Of a stretch of DNA of 64,000 nucleotides, positions 28,001 to 33,730 are shown piece after piece. This stretch comes from Anaerovibrio lipolyticus DSM 3074 (GTDB taxonomy: Bacteria; Bacillota; Negativicutes; Selenomonadales; Selenomonadaceae). The notes under the pieces are model-generated. The model was given only the letters and a program-made list of their open reading frames with translations, was not told the DNA's origin and did no database searches. Numbering within the stretch: the first letter of the stretch is position 1; every line of letters starts with the position of its first letter. Location of the stretch: contig NZ_FQYW01000013.1 of NCBI RefSeq assembly GCF_900141865.1, forward strand, positions 31,653-95,652. The letters run 5' to 3'. The position numbers and the translations under genes are program-made.

Positions 28001-28878
28001 CATTCATGGATCAGAATATGTCCGACTTCCGCAATAACATGTTTGAGCATAATACGGTGCTGGGTATAGACAAGACCAAGCTGGCCAAGGCCGCATTCTG
28101 CTGTGATATGCTGGCGGATATGGCGGTCAACTATCCTACCTGGATTCACATGTATACCAAGGCGATAGCTGAGGGTAAGAGTGATGCAGAGGCTTCTACT
28201 ATTGCTGACAGCTGGGTAAGACGGTCAAGTGTTGATACCAGCAAGGCGGGTTTATCCGGTATCCAGCGTGGAGGTGAAGGTACGAAACTGCTGTTGCCGT
28301 TCTATTCATTCTTCAATGCTATGTTTAACAGAGTGTGGTTTGACGCCAAACTTTCACAGATAAAGATGGAAGACGGAAGGCCGATGGATGCGGCAAGACT
28401 CTTTACCCGTATGGTATTTCTTGGGCTCATTGCTCCAATGACTGTAGAGGGTATTATGAATTACACACTTTCCAATGACCGGAGCAATGATAAGAAAAAG
28501 CGCGAGGAGAAAGCAATAAAACAGGGTGTTGTTTCTGCCCTGTCCTTCCCATTCATGATGTTCCCTATTATCGGTGGGGGCATGACATACGGTCTTAACA
28601 AGATGGCTGGGACCTATGGTTCTTATGAACTTTCACCTATTGAAAGCACTATAGAGAAAACCTTCGGTACTCCTGCTGCCTGGTACAAGTTCCTGGTTGA
28701 AAAGGGAGGAGATCCGGAAGCAGGCAGGAAGGCATTAACCCAGACAGCCGATACAGCTTCCCTGCTCATGGGCTATCCTATGAAGATTAATACACTGGCT
28801 ATTAATATCTGGGATGCCATAACCAAGGGAGATATTACCATGGCTGATTTCATTTCAAGGAGGAGTGGTAACAAATGA
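22039..28878 (+). CDS. Giant polyvalent protein, probably ejected with DNA
   Basis: A 2279-residue protein ending the internal-virion block. Visible parts: a Gly/Ala-rich hydrophobic segment at about 248-305, like a membrane-pore segment; a module at about 717-870 (LSVGFHIGDQ, DIVGNYDFIYVNISRDG, FDGRRTPP) resembling the phage Barnase-EndoU-colicin-RelE nuclease domains of polyvalent proteins; a zincin-like LSHEMMHHFVNLYK with HExxH at 980-984; a charged coiled coil at about 1290-1400; and a long helical C-terminal part like gp16-type core proteins. Such proteins are thought to enter the cell with phage DNA. The nuclease-like insert reads more AT-rich than its surroundings, suggesting module exchange. 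Confidence 0.75.
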   Translation: MPIIARQTGQGTIYIDKDTGAQVSADEVKSRVEANKSGGIFDTISNLFTQNSYSPELADAYRNNKATKDRVSALYASNIIQNTDTEKAARLEEATNILGIKDDYAKRNVIQSGMANKQIMDAAFQAAKSKANSPEDWDAFVEDNPATAKYLTDQKNMAVSLDDINPLAGLENTITSIKDHLELSDLELRSSEIGRDMMHNGLDMTTISADQRVELENINKRKEELSKKYYNPESKWYNPFTWDMASIVGGIAGMKNDFIMGLEGGAAGAAIGGGVGLAAAGVGAIPGAIGGFGKGFTAGMAYSMGTRAMGNQYLESISQKSVDGKYMTADDAYYGALGSGIFNAALGAGGVSRLLSRSPVSGAVIADAFKGAVPDAVLNNPETKQAAWQVFIKNLAASTVEQSAIFGGGTKAIELAARKTSEELSGLEFDHSNEPGAFEQIYSATTEFVPTAVTLSGVTIGGGHVVGSALPKPAESARPRTTTAEALAAIDKAVQDTKTAKRSKDSIGALIDGVVEGSKLETVGIPAKEFVAYFQQIDPENTSRAVEEAKKLGVSEEELQTALQQGQDINIKTSDFVKEYSGTEHINGLAKDVRLGEYTDREIEDTTAYFQELQKQAEEMSRGEGIDKESPVYQKAVDFVRTAYPEASERIIESQANMIHSMFARAEERGILKILGYKDAAEAMDDMIVARKEMYDAQRITEERAAAQTLMQSASMRQENRRYVLTKAGSMDYGHITRDLTADDGTVIKKAPIRLSVGFHIGDQESNRGSGLAHIQKHRDFLEKVGGYDSTESSIRDIVGNYDFIYVNISRDGRQRVHFVKRLNDKWSADVMMDLERDESLGEDYYSVNTITPRSNKQYTNCMQKALSFDGRRTPPTESSSGATGAPVETTAGISGVLVPGKESAFGTISITDAQDFVNRFTYADEQSRRMVVDHVFQKNESNIENPADLEKIQGAYIPPEQGKAIIELYKNADYSTLSHEMMHHFVNLYKQAVERGMASEEVIRDFGILNKFVESKEGEVWTAAQHEKITSAYETYLSEGKAPSLELVGVFEKFTNWMKNIYKKMTRQAIPINDDVRGVFDRMLASEEQINAAELFYNSERLFGGKELGLKELHEYTKLLEDAHKEAQAKMRARVLKEISPEFKKLEKEAAQKASALIEEAMHQEPLYAARLLMEAKKKGGTVPDDVLGADFVKENGGGLKLDRAKAVEQYGEKAVSEMPQSWFAKDGQWTLDDIADIVGFKSGDELRQAVLNSKSYTAEFNKRLNERMAKWKDQELGNIQDMAIQMVTSAKSLEAIGIEAEVLKNAAAELKAKNERETAEAMAEGREKAETQRKAQEHEDKAVEKAKEKQARDTRRQDAEVMQGKLKARAAREVAKNTIGNQRISEAGQWRKMLAAATKAGRQATRAMAKGDYDQAVIFKDEELLQRAMAMEAMRAEKEIQVGMRFFGRINKRGLDEKNIDHRFNVQIDNLMAKYGLLKREPLQPLDGGKPVPLEEFIESCRENYFVPMVPETIVKGEPKHYSRLSLNEFRDLKDGTKSLQHVGKTMDRALADQDKATMLERTSSIIEKVMGLKKRYNKQSEAGQESLTIGERLNRLIDIPIASMVKTETLLRIIDKGEEQGPAVRYIFNPIKNGLDEVQRRNAKSIEDVTKVIKDAGWDRKSIEAMKDQKHHFDFLPNDLTMEEIVLMAMNWGNEGNRDRLRYYFKSPSQRRMKMSDMDNMVIDRLAMQVFSVMEEKHWKLVQGVWDYLNTYAPEIRQHEIDCAGLDVKMVEPTPFKVMTKDGVPMDMTGGYYPIAYDPGKSIVTMNQQEANALFKANPTASAMTSHGHTSSRVARVSRPLLLNWSAFTNHIQNVNYDLAMRKPVIDVNKIIKNPDFISAIDSRFGVKTTKALQDWLINIAADQRESLTAVDRGVRELRTRMSVAMLGFRAKALVIDLPQNVITAVWQMGAGNVIKGMTEFYLGNPLEKMDFVNARSTMMREKTSFMDQNMSDFRNNMFEHNTVLGIDKTKLAKAAFCCDMLADMAVNYPTWIHMYTKAIAEGKSDAEASTIADSWVRRSSVDTSKAGLSGIQRGGEGTKLLLPFYSFFNAMFNRVWFDAKLSQIKMEDGRPMDAARLFTRMVFLGLIAPMTVEGIMNYTLSNDRSNDKKKREEKAIKQGVVSALSFPFMMFPIIGGGMTYGLNKMAGTYGSYELSPIESTIEKTFGTPAAWYKFLVEKGGDPEAGRKALTQTADTASLLMGYPMKINTLAINIWDAITKGDITMADFISRRSGNK

Positions 28879-29732
28879 TCAGTAACAAAATCGTAAAGGC
28901 TTCGTATTTAGGCAACGGAGTCACGCGCCAATGGGGTATCCCTTTTTCTTATACGGATACCTCGCAAATTTGTGTGGCACTCTTGGAGAATGATGTACAG
29001 ACTATTCTTGATAGCAATGATTTTACTGTCAACACTGGCTCAGGTGTAGTTGTTTATCCTAAGACCAATGATGACCCACCTATTGCTGCAGGTGTGGTTC
29101 TGGTAGTTTTCCGTGATACGGACATAACCCAGCTGAGTGACCTCACCAACCAGGGCGGCGCATGGCCGGAGACTATTGAGACTTCTCTTGACAAGCTGAC
29201 TCAGATAGCCCAGGAACAGGGCGAGGCTCTTGAGCGCAGTGTCAAAGTATCCATTTCCTCTGATGAAAACCCTGAGGAACTGATGACCAACTTATATAAA
29301 AAAGCGGCAGAGGCTACGACCTCTGCTTCAGCTGCTGCTATTAGTGAAACCAACGCCGGCAATTCTGCCACAGCCGCATCCGTCAGTGCTGGCGCGGCTG
29401 CAAACAGCAAGACCAGAGCAGAGGAGATTTTGGCCGATATCGAAGCCGCCGCTGAAACAGTGGGCGGTGCTGCTACTGTTTACGATCCTAACAAGCAGTA
29501 TGAGAAGGCCAACCAGGTAATGGTTGAAAACGGTGATACATATCGTTGTATTGAGCCTTCTTTGGGTGAGTATCCACCGCTTAGCAGTAATTGGGTTTTA
29601 ACTGCCACCGGCAAAAAAGATACATTTGAGAGAGATGAGAATGGGGATCTTGTCCCTGTCAAATATGCACAGGCATCTGATTTCTGGGGCATTGATGAAA
29701 ATGGCGATATTTATCCTCGCCATACAATTTAA
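28875..29732 (+). CDS. Tail fibre/adaptor protein
   Basis: A 285-residue protein. Residues 1-135 resemble the N-terminal tail-attachment domain of T7 gp17-like fibres (YLGNGVTRQWGIPFSYTDTS, VVVYPKTNDDPP, LTNQGGAWPETIE, LDKLTQIAQEQG). A collagen-free Ala/Ser coiled coil follows (about 140-200), then a small C-terminal domain containing VYDPNKQYEKANQV, a carbohydrate-binding-like WY motif region. The gene overlaps the giant protein gene by 4 bp and precedes the DGR receptor, so it probably anchors the receptor to the tail. Confidence 0.8.
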   Translation: MISNKIVKASYLGNGVTRQWGIPFSYTDTSQICVALLENDVQTILDSNDFTVNTGSGVVVYPKTNDDPPIAAGVVLVVFRDTDITQLSDLTNQGGAWPETIETSLDKLTQIAQEQGEALERSVKVSISSDENPEELMTNLYKKAAEATTSASAAAISETNAGNSATAASVSAGAAANSKTRAEEILADIEAAAETVGGAATVYDPNKQYEKANQVMVENGDTYRCIEPSLGEYPPLSSNWVLTATGKKDTFERDENGDLVPVKYAQASDFWGIDENGDIYPRHTI

Positions 29733-29750
29733 AAAGAAAGGATGAAAAAA

Positions 29751-30878
29751 ATGAGTATTAAAGAATACCCTGATATGAACCCTTATGCTGATGGAACAAA
29801 TTCCATTGGTAGTCTAGAGAAAGCATGGGCTGAAATTCATGGTAAAAAGATTTATGGTGATGAGTTTTGTGGCACCCTTAAAATTATCATTGATGCACTT
29901 GCCACCAAGGCAGAGCTGGCAACTGTAGAGGGCGAAGTGGCCTATGCCAACAGCCCGAACTACTACAGTGAGGATGTTCCTTGGTCAGCTGATACCGATG
30001 AGGTGCGCACTAAATTGGCCAGTCCGGAAATTTTATGGTTGAATATTAACGGAAAAGGTCATAAACTTGAAGAGCAGGTCTTTTTCGATATCACTGATCC
30101 TCAGGTTTGGGATACCAAGGCCACATTATGTGAGCGTGATACCGCGTATGCTCTTGACGATTATGTGTATGCCACTGCAGGTACTGACACATACATCTAT
30201 AAGTGCATGACCGCAGGTACCACTTCTACTCTTACTCCTACATGGCCAACCACCATTGATGCTACATACAATGACGGTTCTGTTGTTTGGAAGTGTGTGG
30301 CCAATTATGCTGCGGCTTCTAACCGTGCAGGGAAGGATCTGTACATTTACGCGCTTTATAACGCAGAAGGTTTGGAGCCTTCCTTCGTTATTTCTGCCAA
30401 CAGCATTGCACCGGAGAAAATCGGGGACACTCCTTTCAGAAAGGTCGGGGGCTTCCACTGTCTCTGTGTTGATGTTGGCGAAGATGCTCCGGGCGGCAGT
30501 GACCATGCCCTGTATGGATATGAGGCTGGCGACATTCTGCCAATGAGTGTTTGGGACTGCTGGCACCGCCCAGTAGGTGCGCCGGAAGGTTATGTATATG
30601 AGCCTGGTAACAATGTATGGATTTCCATTTATGGCTTATCCTGGACTGGTTCCTACAGCAACACTCCAGAGGATCTGCAGCTGGTATCCGTTTATGGTGG
30701 TGAGTGGGCAGACGGAACTTCCACAGAAAAGGTCCACTGTCTGAAGTTTGACCAGGTTCTTAGCAGACAGCACCAGAGACTTATTCGGCGCAGGGAGTTT
30801 GTTAATGCTTCCATTGGAAGTAATCAGGGCACTAACATATATGGCAGTGCGGACCCTGGGACAACAGGGGGGCCATAA
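29751..30878 (+). CDS. DGR target receptor-binding protein, N-terminal part (split by frameshift)
   Basis: The first 375 residues of the DGR-diversified protein. ATG 29751 has AAAGG 9 nt upstream; ATG 29742 is too close to it. Residues about 1-110 should bind the tail. A sugar-binding-like module follows (TYIYKCMTAG, WPTTIDATYND, GSVVWKCV), and from about residue 225 a C-type-lectin-fold domain begins (FRKVGGFHCLCVDVG, LPMSVWDCWHRP). The frame stops at 30878 just after six G (30867-30872). Removing one G reads on as TTGGHKDTAGKRMISNIGC into the variable half, making one protein of about 482 residues. Whether the break is real, phase-variable or a sequencing error cannot be settled here. Confidence 0.85.
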   Translation: MSIKEYPDMNPYADGTNSIGSLEKAWAEIHGKKIYGDEFCGTLKIIIDALATKAELATVEGEVAYANSPNYYSEDVPWSADTDEVRTKLASPEILWLNINGKGHKLEEQVFFDITDPQVWDTKATLCERDTAYALDDYVYATAGTDTYIYKCMTAGTTSTLTPTWPTTIDATYNDGSVVWKCVANYAAASNRAGKDLYIYALYNAEGLEPSFVISANSIAPEKIGDTPFRKVGGFHCLCVDVGEDAPGGSDHALYGYEAGDILPMSVWDCWHRPVGAPEGYVYEPGNNVWISIYGLSWTGSYSNTPEDLQLVSVYGGEWADGTSTEKVHCLKFDQVLSRQHQRLIRRREFVNASIGSNQGTNIYGSADPGTTGGP

Positions 30879-31200
30879 GGATACTGCTGGTAAGCGTATG
30901 ATATCCAATATCGGTTGTGAGGATATGTGCGGTGACCATTGGCAGTGGGGCGATGATTATGGCAGTGCTTCCACATCTGGCTCTTATGGTGCTGGTTATG
31001 ATGCTAATGATCGTTATGTTGGTGGCCAGATTTATGGCGCTGAGTACCGTGTGCTGCTTGTTGGTAGTTGGGCTCTTGCTGCGGTTTGCGGGTCGCGTTC
31101 TGCGGTTTGGATTTACGGGTCGCTGGCGCTGAATGCGGATTGCGGCGGGCGGGGCGCGTCGGAGCCGTTGCATGCAGAATCCGGCGCCTTCTATGCGTAA
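30868..31200 (+). CDS. DGR target receptor-binding protein, C-terminal variable lectin part
   Basis: The second half of the C-type-lectin domain, in the +1 frame relative to the upstream part. Residues after the junction include MISNIGCEDMCGDHWQWGDD, a hallmark of DGR-type lectin folds, then a Gly/Ser/Tyr loop and the variable region YRVLLVGSWALAAVCG, continuing to GGRGAS, followed by 12 residues to the stop. Variable codons lie on the ligand-facing side in known members. The Met at 30748 opens this frame by chance inside the N-terminal part and would give a meaningless N-terminus. Probably not made alone; it needs frame restoration. Confidence 0.75.
   Translation, partial: GGHKDTAGKRMISNIGCEDMCGDHWQWGDDYGSASTSGSYGAGYDANDRYVGGQIYGAEYRVLLVGSWALAAVCGSRSAVWIYGSLALNADCGGRGASEPLHAESGAFYA
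31044..31163 (+). repeat. DGR variable repeat (VR)
   Basis: A 120-bp block with the same length as the TR at 31291-31410 and 15 differences. Fourteen are at TR adenines (VR 31067, 31072, 31073, 31075, 31076, 31105, 31106, 31107, 31112, 31114, 31117, 31128, 31138, 31142); one is a G-to-T at 31061. Most hit AAY, AAA or AGG codons, changing Asn, Lys, Arg or Tyr. The GC-rich 3' end GGCGGGCGGGGCGCGTCGGA is the likely initiation-of-homing site. Confidence 0.96.
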
Positions 31201-31225
31201 AGCGTGGGCCGAAAACCGGCGCGAC

Positions 31226-31258
31226 GGCCCGAAGGGCCCTTGTCTGGCAAAGCCAGAC
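31226..31258 (+). other. Two hairpins between VR and TR
   Basis: GGCCC-GAA-GGGCC (31226-31238) and GTCTGGC-AAA-GCCAGAC (31242-31258) follow the VR by about 60-95 bp. In the BPP-1 DGR a hairpin/cruciform just after VR boosts target recognition; these may serve that role, or shape the TR RNA. There is no T tract, so a terminator is unlikely. Confidence 0.55.
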
Positions 31259-31290
31259 CGTAAAACAAGTTAATAACTGGCTGGTATGTT

Positions 31291-31410
31291 GTACCGTGTG
31301 CTGCTTGGTGGTAATTGGAATAATGCTGCGGTTTGCGGGTCGCGTTCTGCGAAATGGAATAACAGGTCGCTGGCACTGAATGCGAATTACGGCGGGCGGG
31401 GCGCGTCGGA
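31291..31410 (+). repeat. DGR template repeat (TR)
   Basis: A 120-bp non-coding template, 247 bp downstream of VR in the same orientation. It holds 22 adenines, 14 of which differ in VR. Its virtual translation is rich in Asn (GGNWNNAAVCG, AKWNNRS, NANYGGRG), as expected when AAY codons are kept as mutable positions. The 3' ends of VR and TR diverge right after GCGTCGGA (VR continues GC, TR continues TA), the usual IMH versus IMH* distinction. The RT gene begins 122 bp further on. Confidence 0.96.
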
Positions 31411-31532
31411 TACGTCGGGGCTGAAACCCTTACGGCTGAATATACCGGCCGTGCCAGTATGGCAAAACACACAACGGGGGAGAGCTCTGAACTAGTAATG
31501 TTAAATGAAAGTTCGGGGGCTATATTGTTATT

Positions 31533-32585
31533 ATGAAAAGACATGGGAATTTGTGGGATCAGATAACCACTATTGAGAATATTGAGCTGGCCTATAAAAA
31601 GGCCAAGAAAAGGAAGGTGTGGCGGCGAACAATAAAAGAATTTGAAAAAGAAAAGGATATCAAATTTCTGGAACTTCAGGAGATGCTTGTCAACCATACT
31701 TACAAGACATCACCATATAGAGAGAAGATAATATACGAGCCAAAGAAACGTAAGATTTATATTTTGCCGTTTTATCCTGATCGGATTGCACAGCATGCCG
31801 TTATGAATATAGTGGCACCAATATGGAATGGTATGTTTATTGAGGATAGTTATTCCTGCAGGGAAGATAAAGGTCCGCATGCTGGAAGCACAAAAGCTAT
31901 GCAGTTTGTAAGACGCAACCGGTTCTGTTTGCAGTGTGATGTCTCCAAATTCTATCCTTCCATACATCATGCGACTTTGCTTAAAATTATCGAACGAAAG
32001 ATAAAGGATAAGGATGTCCTGAACTTTTTTGAAGAATTGATACGCAGTATGCCAGGTGAGACCAATGTTCCAATTGGCAATTATACAAGCCAGTGGCTGG
32101 GTAATCTGTATATGAACGAACTGGATCAGTATTTAAAGCATGAACATCATGTTCGTGACTATATAAGGTACTGTGATGATTTTCTGCTTTTTTCAAATAA
32201 CAAGGCACAACTTCGGGAGTGGGGTGATGCTGCTGAAGATTTTGTGAATAATACACTTCACATGAAGTTATCCAAGAAATCTTTGTTTCACACCAGTCAG
32301 GGTGTTGATTTTCTGGGATACCGGCATTTTCCGTCAGGAAAAATCCTTGTGCGCAAAAGCACAGCGAAACGCCAAAAACAAAATGCAAAAGAAATACCTT
32401 ATAAGTTAGCCCATGAAATAATAACAAAAGAAAAAGCACTGTCCAAAATTGGTGGTATTACTGGGTGGCTGAAATGGGCCAATAGTTACAACCTATCCAA
32501 CGCATTGGAACTGGTCAGGCTGAAAGAATGGGTAACAAAATATGATGGTAAAGAGAGGTTTGATGACAATGAAACGCTGGTCTGA
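31533..32585 (+). CDS. DGR reverse transcriptase
   Basis: A 350-residue reverse transcriptase that copies the TR RNA with errors opposite adenine. Motif 3 is LQCDVSKFYPSIHH (catalytic Asp136), motif 4 is IGNYTSQWLGNLYMNELD (residues 181-198) with the DGR-type SQ, and motif 5 is YCDD (213-216). There is no maturase, HNH or RNase H domain, and length fits DGR enzymes. ATG 31533 lacks a strong ribosome site. Placement directly after TR and the adenine-biased VR confirm the class. No avd-like gene lies between VR and TR. Confidence 0.95.
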   Translation: MKRHGNLWDQITTIENIELAYKKAKKRKVWRRTIKEFEKEKDIKFLELQEMLVNHTYKTSPYREKIIYEPKKRKIYILPFYPDRIAQHAVMNIVAPIWNGMFIEDSYSCREDKGPHAGSTKAMQFVRRNRFCLQCDVSKFYPSIHHATLLKIIERKIKDKDVLNFFEELIRSMPGETNVPIGNYTSQWLGNLYMNELDQYLKHEHHVRDYIRYCDDFLLFSNNKAQLREWGDAAEDFVNNTLHMKLSKKSLFHTSQGVDFLGYRHFPSGKILVRKSTAKRQKQNAKEIPYKLAHEIITKEKALSKIGGITGWLKWANSYNLSNALELVRLKEWVTKYDGKERFDDNETLV

Positions 32586-32865
32586 TTTACCAGTTGAGAA
32601 GAGAGATGTGTGGGTTGAGAAAGTAAAGATCGGGGACATACTTGGCAAGGAGATCTGTATTACGGGTTACGAGATACGCAGCACCAGGTATGGGGGAGGT
32701 GACGAACCAGCAGAGTATGTTCAGATTAATTTCGAGCTTTCCGGAGAACGCCACTTCACCAACACTTCATCCATGTTGCTCCGCAAACAGCTGGAGTCAA
32801 TAAAGGATAACCTGCCTATTCTTGCAACTATCGTACAGAAAGACCGGTGGTTTAGTTTATCATAA
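32563..32865 (+). CDS. Small protein coupled to the DGR RT, possible accessory
   Basis: A 100-residue protein whose start (ATG 32563, behind AGAGAGG) overlaps the RT 3' end, so the two are probably co-translated. The core looks like a small beta-barrel: KIGDILGKEICITGYEI, YVQINFELSGE, then TSSMLLRKQLESI and IVQKDRWFSL. This strand pattern suggests an OB-like or similar fold, but no family is certain. It is not obviously Avd, which is a four-helix bundle. An accessory role in mutagenic homing is inference from coupling and position. Confidence 0.65.
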   Translation: MTMKRWSDLPVEKRDVWVEKVKIGDILGKEICITGYEIRSTRYGGGDEPAEYVQINFELSGERHFTNTSSMLLRKQLESIKDNLPILATIVQKDRWFSLS

Positions 32866-32879
32866 GAAGGAGTGATTAT

Positions 32880-33215
32880 ATGGCAAAGAAACTTCATTTG
32901 GCCACGAAGTCGGACTATTATTCTATCAAGAGAATTCACAAGCCAAAAGTATGGCTTCCATACTGGAAGGCCCTGAACGTGGGCCGTCAGATGTGGTATG
33001 ATATTGGACTTGTGGAAACAGGTATCAAAGACGAAACCCATTACTGGGTTGAGGAGGAGCAGAAGGATCAGCAGACTGGCGAAGTGACCACCGTTATTCG
33101 CCAGTATGAGTACCGGGACAACCCGCTGCATCCTTTCTTCAACCTTCACTTCACTCAGGAGGAAATTGATGCAAGTATCGAGGAAGGCGAGAACCTGCTT
33201 GCAAAGATTGCATAA
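32880..33215 (+). CDS. Phage protein of unknown function
   Basis: A 111-residue soluble protein starting at ATG 32880 behind AAGGAG. Not recognised. It is rich in Trp/Tyr (PKVWLPYWKAL, HYWVEEEQ) and ends in an acidic helix. It lies between the DGR and the lysis genes, so it may be a tail-related or lysis-timing protein. Confidence 0.55.
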   Translation: MAKKLHLATKSDYYSIKRIHKPKVWLPYWKALNVGRQMWYDIGLVETGIKDETHYWVEEEQKDQQTGEVTTVIRQYEYRDNPLHPFFNLHFTQEEIDASIEEGENLLAKIA

Positions 33216-33228
33216 ACGGAGGTCGAGA

Positions 33229-33486
33229 ATGGATATTCAGACAGCGGCAGCATGGGCTGCGGTACTTGGTGGCGCCGGCACATTCTGTTCTTTTTTAATG
33301 TACCTGATTCTGAGGCCCGTCAACATTTCTGTCCAGGGAATCGAAAAAGCTATGATAGGACTGGCCCAGGACCTAAAAGAGGCTGGTGAACGGCAGCACT
33401 CCATGGAAGTACGTCTGGCCGAGGTTGATTCCTCGGTCAGGTCTGCTCATCACCGGCTTGATGATCATCTTAACAAGGAGGGATGA
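33229..33486 (+). CDS. Membrane-anchored coiled-coil protein of the lysis region
   Basis: An 85-residue protein with one N-terminal membrane span (AAVLGGAGTFCSFLMYLIL) and a C-terminal coiled coil (GIEKAMIGLAQDLKEAG to DSSVRSAHHRLDDHL). ATG 33229 follows GGAGG by 6 nt. This layout and the place before a holin-like gene and an endolysin suggest a lysis accessory or i-spanin-like role. A XhlA-like function is possible, but the span is at the opposite end. Confidence 0.6.
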   Translation: MDIQTAAAWAAVLGGAGTFCSFLMYLILRPVNISVQGIEKAMIGLAQDLKEAGERQHSMEVRLAEVDSSVRSAHHRLDDHLNKEG

Positions 33487-33492
33487 TAATAC

Positions 33493-33669
33493 ATGGAAAA
33501 ACTTATCACAATCGACATAGTGTGTGCGGTGTTTCTTGGTATTGCTCTCGTGATAGCAATCGTTACTGGATATAATGAAAACCTTGCCTGCACCATTGCT
33601 GGTGCGCTAGGTGGGGCCATCACGGGGTATAAATACAAGGAATACCTGCAGCAAAAAGAAAACAAATAA
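33493..33669 (+). CDS. Holin-like small membrane protein
   Basis: A 58-residue protein from ATG 33493 to TAA 33669. Two hydrophobic spans (IVCAVFLGIALVIAIVTG and LACTIAGALGGAITG) are joined by a YNEN turn, with a Lys-rich C-terminus (YKYKEYLQQKENK). Small size, two spans, basic tail and position 61 bp before the endolysin gene fit a class II holin. Family not recognised. Confidence 0.6.
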   Translation: MEKLITIDIVCAVFLGIALVIAIVTGYNENLACTIAGALGGAITGYKYKEYLQQKENK

Positions 33670-33730
33670 TTTGAAGGGCGACTCAGAAAAGGGTCGCCTT
33701 TTCAATTGCCAAAAAGGAGGTAAGTATTGT

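Noticed and set aside
30748..30866. Independent start for the VR-bearing frame at the ATG 30748
   Set aside because: It lies in the wrong frame inside the lectin N-terminal half and would make an unrelated N-terminus; the lectin fold needs both halves.
30867..30878. Programmed -1 ribosomal frameshift at the G6 run
   Set aside because: A -1 shift enters the wrong frame; +1 or -2 is needed to reach the VR frame.
31286..31495. 69-residue open frame across the TR
   Set aside because: The TR is a non-coding template; its open frame reflects similarity to VR.
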